From assembly GCA_027058255.1 (NCBI GenBank), contig JALUTE010000379.1, positions 1-9,353 of the forward strand: 9,353 nt of DNA, given 5' to 3'. The translations under genes were made by a program, and so were the position numbers. The notes beneath the pieces were generated by a model. The model saw only the letters and a list, made by a program, of their open reading frames with translations, was not told the DNA's origin and did no database searches. Origin of the DNA: Methyloligella sp. (GTDB lineage Bacteria > Pseudomonadota > Alphaproteobacteria > Rhizobiales > JALUTE01). Positions 1-6,086 of the stretch are shown here, in pieces (the stretch's first letter is position 1; each line of letters starts with the position of its first letter).

Positions 1-84
1 GCGGCGCGCGGCGCAGGCTCTGGGCGCACGAGCCACGGCTGCGCCGACCCCGGCCGGCCTCGCCAGGAGCGCGACGGCATGCGG

Positions 85-98
85 TTGACCCGTATCAA
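85..98 (+). promoter_or_regulatory. FNR/FixK-type operator upstream of the SCO/Usp/radical SAM operon
   Basis: The site reads TTGAC-CCGT-ATCAA, nine of ten matches to the FNR/FixK/NNR consensus TTGAT-N4-ATCAA. Its centre is at 91.5, and a -10-like hexamer lies at 120-125. This is the geometry expected of a class II site centred near -41.5, which would put the transcription start near 133, about 29 nt before the first codon. The family of regulators responds to low oxygen or nitric oxide, so the downstream operon is probably induced in microaerobic or denitrifying conditions. Which regulator binds cannot be told. Bases 1-84 hold no identifiable gene. They could be the tail of an upstream gene: one forward frame is open from the edge to a stop at 86-88, but I do not recognise its product. 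Confidence 0.65.
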
Positions 99-119
99 TG
101 ACCGCAAACCCGAGAAGGG

Positions 120-125
120 TAAAAA
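120..125 (+). promoter_or_regulatory. putative -10 element of the FNR-dependent promoter
   Basis: The hexamer TAAAAA matches the sigma-70 TATAAT in four of six positions and sits in an A-rich stretch that stands out in very GC-rich DNA. Its centre is about 31 bp downstream of the centre of the FNR-like box, as in FNR class II promoters where the box replaces the -35 element. The call rests on spacing and composition only. Confidence 0.4.
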
Positions 126-161
126 AGACGCAAGGCCGTACCGCGTCCAGGGAGGGTTGCT

Positions 162-869
162 ATGACCGCACACCCCAGCTCACGACTTGCAAATGCACCA
201 TCCCGTCGCAGAGTCATTGCGCGCGCCTCCGCCATCCTTCTCGCCCTCGTGCTCGCCCACGCTGTTTCGCCGGCCCGTGCGGCCACGGCGCAGGAGCAGG
301 CGCGGACCATCGAAGGCTGGCCCTTCGGCCTCGTCGATGAGACCGGCCGGCCCGTGCAGGCCGACGCCTTCGCGGGCCGCTGGCTCCTGGTCTACTTCGG
401 ATACACCCACTGCCCGGACGTCTGTCCCACGGGCCTGCAGACCATGAGCACCGCTCTCGACGCCCTCGGAGCGCTCGCCGATCGCATCGTCCCGATCCTG
501 ATCAGCGTCGATCCCGAGCGCGACACGCCGGAGGCCATGGCCGCCTATGTGCGGAACTTCCGGCCTGGCCTGAGGGGCCTGACCGGCTCCACAAAGGCGG
601 TGAAGGCCGCAGTCCGCGCCTTCGGTGCCCGCTACTTCAAGGTCTATGCCATGCCCTTCAGCGACGACGAGGCGCTGGACGAGCGGAAAGGCCAGCCCGC
701 CTACACGGTCAGCCACTCGGCCATTGTCTATCTCGTCACCCCCAAGCGGCGGATCGTCAAGCTCTTCCCCTATGGCATCACCGCTGATGCGCTCGCGGCC
801 GGCATCCGCGCCGTTCTCGACATGAACTCGGAGGAGGGACGAGCGCGGGCTCAGGAGAGGAACGGATGA
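162..869 (+). CDS. senC: SCO1/SenC family exported copper-binding thiol protein
   Basis: A thioredoxin-fold SCO protein of 235 residues. The family delivers copper to, or reduces cysteines of, CuA/CuB-type sites, chiefly in cytochrome c oxidase and sometimes in nitrous oxide or nitrite reductases. Residues 17-40 form a basic-then-hydrophobic signal sequence ending in Ala-Arg-Ala, so the protein is probably periplasmic or membrane-anchored. The copper ligands are in place: Cys84 and Cys88 in YTHCPDVCP, and His185 in VSHSA. The family motif SVDPERDTPE is at 115-124. The ATG at 162 follows a good GGAGGG at 151-156. It is first in a probable operon, 16 nt before the stress-protein gene and behind an FNR-like box, which suggests a role in anaerobic or microaerobic respiration. 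The gene symbol is a family name. Orthology to a specific SenC and the target enzyme are not shown by the sequence. Confidence 0.93.
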   Translation: MTAHPSSRLANAPSRRRVIARASAILLALVLAHAVSPARAATAQEQARTIEGWPFGLVDETGRPVQADAFAGRWLLVYFGYTHCPDVCPTGLQTMSTALDALGALADRIVPILISVDPERDTPEAMAAYVRNFRPGLRGLTGSTKAVKAAVRAFGARYFKVYAMPFSDDEALDERKGQPAYTVSHSAIVYLVTPKRRIVKLFPYGITADALAAGIRAVLDMNSEEGRARAQERNG

Positions 870-885
870 GAGCGGAGGAAAAGAG

Positions 886-2598
886 ATGAGCATCCAGCCA
901 CTCGGCGACCCCATACCGCAGAGAGGTCCGGCCCCGGATGGCACCGGCGCCTCGAGCGCACCGGTCTCCCTCGCCCGCATTCTCGTCTGCCTCGATGCCT
1001 CGCCCCAGGCAGACCGCGCTCTTGCCGAGAGCGTGCGCCTCGCAGCCAGCGCCCGGGGGACCGTGACCGGCATTCACGCCTATGCCGCCAAGCTGCACGA
1101 CCGCCGGTTCCGCCAGATGGAGGGCGGCCTTCCCGAGCGCTATCGCAAGGAGGACGAGATGGAGCGCCAGCGCGAGGTGCACGACACCCTCATCACGCGC
1201 GGCCTCGGGATTATCTCCGACAGCTACCACGAGCAGGCGGAGACGGTATGCCAGGCGTCCGACGTGCCCTTTCGACGCCTCAGCCCGGAGGGAAAGAATT
1301 ATCGCCGCATCGTCGAGGCGGCGTCGAGCGGCGCATACGACGTCATCGCCCTTGGCGCGGTCGGCCTCGGCGCGATCCCGGGTGCGCTTGTCGGCACCGT
1401 GTGCGAGCGGGTCGTTCGGCGCAGCCCCATCGACACTCTCGTGATCCGCGACGCGGGCCGCGCCATTGCGGACGGCCCCGTCGTGGTCGGCATCGACGGC
1501 TCGACGCGCGCCTTCGGCGCACTGCTCACCGCCCTCGATATCGCGGAGCGCACCGGCGCCGAGGTGCGCGCCGTCGCCGCCTACGACCCCTTCTTCCACT
1601 ACGTGGCCTTCGATAAGATCGCCGCGACGCTCAGCGACGAAGCTGCGCAGACCTTCAAGTTCAAGGATCAGGAAAAGCTCCACGAGGAAATCATCGACAG
1701 CGGCATCGCCCGCATCTACCAGTCCCATCTCGATGTCGCGCGCGGCATTGCCAAGGAGCACGGCCGCCCGCTCGCCACCGAGCTTCTGGAAGGCAAGCCC
1801 TGGCGGGCCATAGCCGACTACTTGGCAAGGGAGGATGCGAGCCTGCTCGTCATTGGCAAGACGGGCGTTCACGCAGACCCCGATCTCGATATCGGAGGCA
1901 ATGCCGAGAACCTCCTGCGCATCGCCCCCTGCCATGTCTGGCTCGGCTGCACGCACCATACGCCGCCGCTCGAGGCCATCGCGCGCGAGACCATAAGCTG
2001 GACCGAGGAGGCCGAGGCCATGCTCGGCGCCGTTCCCGAGCGCGCCCGTCCCATGGTGCGCATGGCGATCCTGCGCCTGGCGCAGGAGAGCGGCCACACG
2101 GTCGTCACGCGCGCGCTCGTGGAGGAGGCAAGCCGGCGTTTCTGTCCCGAGAGCGGCGGTCGCATGACACCGGAACGGACCCCTGCATGGTCGCCGGAAG
2201 CGCGCGCGCTCATCGACAAGATCGCCGATCCCGGCGAAGGGGCGGCCGTCCGGCTGAGGGCGGAGAAAAAGGCCCGGCGCGCCGGCGCCCGCGAGGTTCT
2301 GCCGGAGCACGTTCGCCCCTTCCTCGATGAGTTTGGCGCCCCGGCGCCGCAATGGACGGCAGCGGCGCTCGCCACCCTCGCCCGCGCGCCGGAGCTGGAC
2401 CGCCCGCGCCTTCGCCGCGCCGTCGAGGCCGCCGCGAAATGCGCCGGCGCCCGCGAGATCGATCACGCCCTGGTGCAGGCAGCCATGGGCGACACGCCGA
2501 AGCCGAGCGACGCCCCGCGGGAGAGGCCGCCCGGCGCCGCCCGCTGCCCCTTCGCCCATGGAGGCGGTGAGGGCGGCGACGGCGACCCGCCCGCCTGA
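886..2598 (+). CDS. double universal stress protein with three C-terminal PCP_red-like repeats
   Basis: A 570-residue cytoplasmic protein. Residues 30-188 and 198-353 are two UspA folds. The first has the complete ATP signature G-2x-G-9x-G-T (Gly157, Gly160, Gly170, Thr171). The second has the glycines (324, 327, 337) but Gly338 in place of Ser/Thr, so only the first is confidently an ATP binder. After about residue 370 come three short helical repeats at 371-420, 434-483 and 488-535. Each starts Trp-Ser/Thr and has a Gly 31-32 residues later, and they resemble the C-terminal module of protochlorophyllide reductase subunit B. The tail has a Cys554-Pro-Phe-x-His558 motif and ends Gly-rich. GGAGG at 874-878 precedes the ATG by 7 nt. 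The same module ends the next gene's product, so the two proteins probably share a ligand or partner. The Usp call is firm, the repeat assignment is by eye, and the function is unknown. Confidence 0.88.
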   Translation: MSIQPLGDPIPQRGPAPDGTGASSAPVSLARILVCLDASPQADRALAESVRLAASARGTVTGIHAYAAKLHDRRFRQMEGGLPERYRKEDEMERQREVHDTLITRGLGIISDSYHEQAETVCQASDVPFRRLSPEGKNYRRIVEAASSGAYDVIALGAVGLGAIPGALVGTVCERVVRRSPIDTLVIRDAGRAIADGPVVVGIDGSTRAFGALLTALDIAERTGAEVRAVAAYDPFFHYVAFDKIAATLSDEAAQTFKFKDQEKLHEEIIDSGIARIYQSHLDVARGIAKEHGRPLATELLEGKPWRAIADYLAREDASLLVIGKTGVHADPDLDIGGNAENLLRIAPCHVWLGCTHHTPPLEAIARETISWTEEAEAMLGAVPERARPMVRMAILRLAQESGHTVVTRALVEEASRRFCPESGGRMTPERTPAWSPEARALIDKIADPGEGAAVRLRAEKKARRAGAREVLPEHVRPFLDEFGAPAPQWTAAALATLARAPELDRPRLRRAVEAAAKCAGAREIDHALVQAAMGDTPKPSDAPRERPPGAARCPFAHGGGEGGDGDPPA

Positions 2599-2627
2599 AC
2601 CTTGGCCGCATCAAGAGGAGCCGCGCC

Positions 2628-3911
2628 ATGGCCGCCCCGCCCCGCGCCATCGACCCGCCCTATCTCGTCGCGCTCAACCTCACCCGGCGCTGCAACCTGA
2701 AATGCGCCCACTGCTATCTCGACGCGGGCACGCTGAGCCATGGCAGTGCGGACGAGCTCACCACCGGCGAGGCGCTGGCCATCATCGACCAGATTGCGGC
2801 GCTCTCGCAGGAGACCATGGTCGTGCTCACCGGCGGCGAGCCCCTGCTTCGCCCGGATATCATGACGCTTGCGGCGCGCGCCGCGGACCAGGGGCTGATG
2901 GTGGTCATGGGCACCAACGGCCTCCTTCTCGACCAGCGCCGGGTGACAAGTCTCCTCGATGCCGGCGTCTCGGCCGTCGGCATAAGCCTCGATTCGCTGC
3001 GCCCCGACCAACACGACGCCTTTCGCGGCGCCCCCGGCGCCTGGGCCCGCACCATGGCCGGGATCGACCGTTGCCGTCGCGCCGGCCTCATGTTCCAGAT
3101 CCACTTCTCCGTCACCGACGACACTGCCCACGAGCTCGACGACATGATCGCCTTCTGCCGCGAGGCGGGCGCGGCGGTTCTGAACGTTTTCTTCCTTGTC
3201 TGCACGGGGCGCGGCGAGCGCATGACCAATGTCTCGCCCGAAACCCAGGAGGCGGTTCTGGAGCAGGTGGCCCGCGCGGCGGCCGACGAGGACACGCTGC
3301 TCGTGCGCGCCCGCTGCGCCCCCCATTTCAAGCGCATGGCCCTGGAGATGACGCCGCCCCTCGAGGTGACGCTGCTGCACGGCTATGAGGCGGGCGGCTG
3401 CCTTGCGGGCACACGCTATTGCCGGGTCACGCCCGAGGGCGAGATCACGCCATGTCCCTATATCGAGCAGCCCGTGGGCTCCCTGCGCGAGCAGAGCTTC
3501 GCCGCCATTTGGCAGAGCGCGCCCATGCTCCAGGCCTTGCGCGCGCCGAAACTGGAGGGGCGGTGCGGCGCCTGCGAATATGCGCGCCTTTGCGGCGGCT
3601 GCCGGGCCCGCCCCCTCGCCCGGGACGGCAACCTGATGGGAGAGGATTTCCTGTGCCGCTATCAGCCACGCGGCGGCGGCGTGATCGAGACCTTGCCGCA
3701 GGCTGCAGGAGCCATCGTCTGGACGGCGGATGCCGAGGCACGCCTTGCCCGCGTGCCGCCCTTCATCCGCCGTTTCGTGCGCCAGCGCGCCGAGGCGCAT
3801 GCCCGCGAGCAGGGCGCCGGCGAGGTCACGGCCGACCACCTGGCCGAGCTCGCGCGCCGCCGTTTCGGCGAGGCCGGACCGCCCATGCCGCGTCACCTGC
3901 GCCGCCGGTGA
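2628..3911 (+). CDS. radical SAM/SPASM protein, NirJ/AhbD-like, with C-terminal PCP_red-like module
   Basis: A 427-residue radical SAM enzyme. The [4Fe-4S]/SAM motif CxxxCxxC is Cys22, Cys26, Cys29, with a GGEP motif at 69-72. An SPASM-type auxiliary-cluster region follows with Cys258, 265, 276, 313, 316, 322, 325 and 343, including CGACEYARLCGGC. The layout, with APHFKR at 231-236 and the Cys-rich end, resembles the NirJ (haem d1) and AhbC/AhbD (alternative haem pathway) enzymes that modify tetrapyrrole side chains. It equally fits other SPASM proteins that mature peptides or cofactors. Residues 364-413 form a PCP_red-like module (Trp365, Gly396) like the three in the upstream protein. AGAGGAG at 2614-2620 lies 7 nt before the ATG, and the gene starts 29 nt after the stress-protein stop, so co-transcription is likely. 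The enzyme class is certain and the substrate unknown. No nirS or other haem d1 genes are visible here. Confidence 0.92.
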   Translation: MAAPPRAIDPPYLVALNLTRRCNLKCAHCYLDAGTLSHGSADELTTGEALAIIDQIAALSQETMVVLTGGEPLLRPDIMTLAARAADQGLMVVMGTNGLLLDQRRVTSLLDAGVSAVGISLDSLRPDQHDAFRGAPGAWARTMAGIDRCRRAGLMFQIHFSVTDDTAHELDDMIAFCREAGAAVLNVFFLVCTGRGERMTNVSPETQEAVLEQVARAAADEDTLLVRARCAPHFKRMALEMTPPLEVTLLHGYEAGGCLAGTRYCRVTPEGEITPCPYIEQPVGSLREQSFAAIWQSAPMLQALRAPKLEGRCGACEYARLCGGCRARPLARDGNLMGEDFLCRYQPRGGGVIETLPQAAGAIVWTADAEARLARVPPFIRRFVRQRAEAHAREQGAGEVTADHLAELARRRFGEAGPPMPRHLRRR

Positions 3912-3920
3912 CGGACGCGG
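3888..3920. terminator. GC-rich hairpin at the convergent gene junction
   Basis: GTCACC (3892-3897) pairs with GGTGAC (3907-3912) across a 9-nt loop, and CCGC (3888-3891) can pair with GCGG (3917-3920) around a small bulge. The hairpin spans the stop codon of the radical SAM gene and lies just beyond the end of rpsP, only 14 nt separating the two coding regions. It has no T-tract on either strand, so it is not a canonical intrinsic terminator. It may still slow polymerase or protect 3' ends in both directions. Confidence 0.3.
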
Positions 3921-3925
3921 CCCGG

Positions 3926-4309
3926 CTACTCGGCCGCCGCCTGCTCGCCGCCGCCATCGCCGCCCTCGGCCTCGGCCGCCGCGGCGGCCGCCTCGGCCTC
4001 ACGCTCCTGGCGCTTCTTGCCCGGCAGGCCCTTTTTCGGATTGTTGCGCGGCTCGCGCTTCAGGATGCCGGCGGCATCGAGAAAACGGTGCACCCGATCC
4101 GTCGGCTTGGCACCGCGCGCGAGCCAATGGCGAATGCGCTCCTCGACAAGCGTCACCCGCTTCTCGTGATCCTTGGGCAGCAGGGGGTTGTAGGAGCCGA
4201 CCTTCTCGATGAACCGGCCATCGCGCGGTGCGCGCGAGTCGGCGATCACGATCCGGTAATAGGGGCGCTTCTTGGCCCCGCCGCGGGCCAGCCTGATCTT
4301 GAGGGGCAT
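3926..4309 (-). CDS. rpsP: 30S ribosomal protein S16
   Basis: A 127-residue S16, a 16S rRNA-binding protein needed for assembly of the small subunit. The N-terminus MPLKIRLARGGAKKRPYYRI and the blocks VADSR-like 21-26, IEKVGSYNPL 35-44 and HWLARGAKPTDRV 61-73 are typical. The core is about 85 residues, and the rest is a basic linker followed by an Ala/Glu/Gly-rich tail, as is common in alphaproteobacterial S16. The frame is open upstream to 4402, but the ATG at 4309 is chosen because it gives the family N-terminus and has GGAGAG at 4317-4322, 7 nt away. The gene lies 92 nt downstream of ffh on the same strand. rimM, trmD and rplS, which normally follow, are absent, and a convergent unrelated gene occupies that place. 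Codons for the Ala tail create a perfect 16-bp palindrome at 3974-3989. Confidence 0.97.
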   Translation of the reverse strand: MPLKIRLARGGAKKRPYYRIVIADSRAPRDGRFIEKVGSYNPLLPKDHEKRVTLVEERIRHWLARGAKPTDRVHRFLDAAGILKREPRNNPKKGLPGKKRQEREAEAAAAAAEAEGGDGGGEQAAAE

Positions 4310-4365
4310 GTGTCTTCTCTCCGTTGTGCGTGAGTGTCGGTGTGCGTGGTTTCGGTTTTTCCGTT

Positions 4366-4391
4366 GCAGCGCCCCAGGAGACGGGCGCTGC
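4366..4391 (-). promoter_or_regulatory. 9-bp stem-loop in the ffh-rpsP spacer
   Basis: GCAGCGCCC (4366-4374) and GGGCGCTGC (4383-4391) form a perfect 9-bp stem with an 8-nt loop. It starts 10 nt downstream of the ffh stop in the direction of transcription. The downstream transcript is A-rich (AACGGAAAAACC), not U-rich, so intrinsic termination is unlikely. RNA processing, 3'-end protection of ffh mRNA or tuning of rpsP expression are the reasonable possibilities. The pairing is seen and the role is inferred. Confidence 0.4.
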
Positions 4392-4401
4392 GCCGTTTGC
4401 A

Positions 4402-5880
4402 TTATTTCTTTCCCTTGCCCGGCAGGCCGGGAAGCCCCGACGGCAGCCGCGCGCCGCCACCGAGGCCCGGCAGTCCCCCGCCAGGCGCCAAGGGCGGCAG
4501 TCCGCCCGCGCCTGCCGACCCGCCGACGTCGGGGGGCATCTCGGGCGGCGGGCCAGCGCCCATCAATCCCTTGAGCATGCCGCGCTTGCCCATCTTCTTC
4601 ATCATGTCCGCCATCTGCCGGTGCATCTTGAGCAGCTTGTTGACCTCCTGCACCGTGGTGCCGGAGCCGGCCGCGATGCGGCGCTTGCGCGATGCATTGA
4701 GGAGCTTCGGGCGCCGGCGCTCCTCCGGCGTCATGGACGAGATGATCGCGCGCTGGCGGCGGAACACGCTGTCGTCGATATTGGCGGCGTCGATCTGCTT
4801 CTTCATCTTGCCGATGCCGGGCAGCATCCCGAGAATGCCCGACATGCCGCCGAGCTTCTGCATCTGCCCGAGCTGCTCGGCGAGATCCTCGAGATCGAAC
4901 GCCCCCTTGCGCATCTTGCGGGCCATGCGCTCGGCCTTCTCGGCGTCGAGCGTCTCGGCAGCCTTCTCCACCAGCGAGACCACATCGCCCATGCCGAGAA
5001 TGCGCCCGGCAATGCGCTCGGGATGAAAATCCTCCAGCGCGTCGAGCGCCTCGCCCGTGCCGATGAGCTTGATGGGCTTGCCGGTGACCGCTCGCATGGA
5101 GAGCGCCGCGCCGCCGCGCCCGTCGCCATCGACCCGGGTGAGCACGATGCCGGTGATGCCGATCCGCTCATCGAAGGACTTCGCCAGCGTGACGGCATCC
5201 TGGCCCGTCAGGCTGTCGGCCACGAGCAGGGTCTCGTGCGGGCGGGCGATGTCGCGAATCTCGGCCGTCTCCGCCATCAGCGCCTCGTCGATATGCAGGC
5301 GCCCGGCGGTGTCCAGGATCACCACGTCATAGCCCCCGAGGCGCGCGGCCTCCATGGCGCGCTTGGCGATGTCGGTGGGCGTCTGCCCCTCGATGATGGG
5401 AAGCGTGTCGATGCCCACCTGCTCGCCGAGCACGCGAAGCTGCTCCTGCGCGGCCGGCCTGCGCGTGTCGAGCGAGGCCATCAGCACGCGGCGCTTGTCC
5501 TTCTCCGAAAGGCGCCTGGCAATCTTGGCCGCGGTCGTCGTCTTGCCCGAGCCCTGAAGGCCGACCAGCAGGATCGGCACCGGCGGCACGGCCTGCAAGT
5601 CTATGGGCTCTGAATCGGCCCCCAGCATGGCGACGAGCTCGTCATGAACGATCTTCACCACCTGCTGGCCAGGCGTGACCGAGCGCAGCACCTCTTGCCC
5701 CACCGCCGCGCGCTTGACCCGCTCCGTGAAGTCGCGGACCACCGGAAGGGCGACGTCCGCCTCGAGAAGGGCGCGCCGCACCTCGCGCATGGCGGCGCTC
5801 ACATCCTTCTCGGTCAGCGCACCGCGCCGGGTGAGGGCATCGAGGATGCCGGAGATGCGGTCGCTCAACGCGTCGAACAT
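4402..5880 (-). CDS. ffh: signal recognition particle protein Ffh (SRP54)
   Basis: A 492-residue SRP GTPase that, with 4.5S RNA, binds signal sequences on nascent membrane proteins and docks at FtsY. The N-terminal helical bundle spans about 1-90. The G domain has the P-loop GLQGSGKTT (107-115), DTRRPAA (138-144), DTAGR (190-194) and the specificity motif TRVDGDGRGG (248-257). The methionine-rich M domain starts near 322 and includes the RNA-binding stretch SRKRRIAAGSGTTVQEVNK (397-415). About the last 50 residues are a low-complexity Gly/Pro/Leu tail ending in lysines. The ATG at 5880 gives the family N-terminus MFDALSDRI, and GAGGA lies 4 nt upstream. It precedes rpsP in the same direction. 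The 4.5S RNA gene and ftsY are not in the window. Confidence 0.98.
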   Translation of the reverse strand: MFDALSDRISGILDALTRRGALTEKDVSAAMREVRRALLEADVALPVVRDFTERVKRAAVGQEVLRSVTPGQQVVKIVHDELVAMLGADSEPIDLQAVPPVPILLVGLQGSGKTTTAAKIARRLSEKDKRRVLMASLDTRRPAAQEQLRVLGEQVGIDTLPIIEGQTPTDIAKRAMEAARLGGYDVVILDTAGRLHIDEALMAETAEIRDIARPHETLLVADSLTGQDAVTLAKSFDERIGITGIVLTRVDGDGRGGAALSMRAVTGKPIKLIGTGEALDALEDFHPERIAGRILGMGDVVSLVEKAAETLDAEKAERMARKMRKGAFDLEDLAEQLGQMQKLGGMSGILGMLPGIGKMKKQIDAANIDDSVFRRQRAIISSMTPEERRRPKLLNASRKRRIAAGSGTTVQEVNKLLKMHRQMADMMKKMGKRGMLKGLMGAGPPPEMPPDVGGSAGAGGLPPLAPGGGLPGLGGGARLPSGLPGLPGKGKK

Positions 5881-6012
5881 GGGGTCCTCTTCATGACATG
5901 GCGTGCGCTTCCGCTAAGCACATGCGCGCACGCTGCTTTCCTTGTGCGCGACGGCCTCGCCATTCGGCTCACACCTAGTGCATCGACGCATACGAAACTT
6001 GCGCCTACCACC

Positions 6013-6063
6013 CGTCATCACCCTCCTCGGGCTCGATCCGGGGATCAGACCGGGTGATCCAGG
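6013..6063 (+). repeat. palindromic REP-like unit, copy 1
   Basis: The unit begins CGTCAT and ends ATCCAGG. ATCACCC (6017-6023) pairs with GGGTGAT (6052-6058), and an inner stem TCCTCGG (6024-6030) pairs with CCGGGGA (6038-6044) with one G-T wobble, leaving a 7-nt bulge at 6045-6051. It matches in style the dispersed CGTCAT...ATCCAGG palindromes found many times in alphaproteobacterial genomes. It is oriented opposite to the second unit 23 nt away. Confidence 0.7.
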
Positions 6064-6086
6064 GCAACAAACACGGAGCTTGCCAT

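Noticed and set aside
778..2559. Long minus-strand open frame opposite the stress-protein gene
   Set aside because: It is antisense to a gene with clear Usp motifs. High GC and strong codon bias keep the opposite strand free of stops, and the translation shows no recognisable domain.
2463..3896. Long minus-strand open frame opposite the radical SAM gene
   Set aside because: The plus strand encodes all the radical SAM and SPASM cysteines. The antisense product is low in identifiable motifs and rich in His/Arg/Gly, typical of a shadow frame.
4366..4391. ffh-rpsP hairpin as an intrinsic terminator
   Set aside because: In the direction of transcription the stem is followed by an A-rich, not U-rich, sequence, and rpsP needs read-through or its own promoter just after it.
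4310..4402. N-terminal extension of S16 to 4402
   Set aside because: The added 31 residues match no S16 N-terminus. The ATG at 4309 has a proper ribosome-binding site and gives the standard MPLKIRLARGG start.
4324..5613. Long plus-strand open frame opposite ffh
   Set aside because: It is antisense to an unmistakable Ffh. The His/Leu/Arg-rich translation matches no family and is an effect of codon bias.
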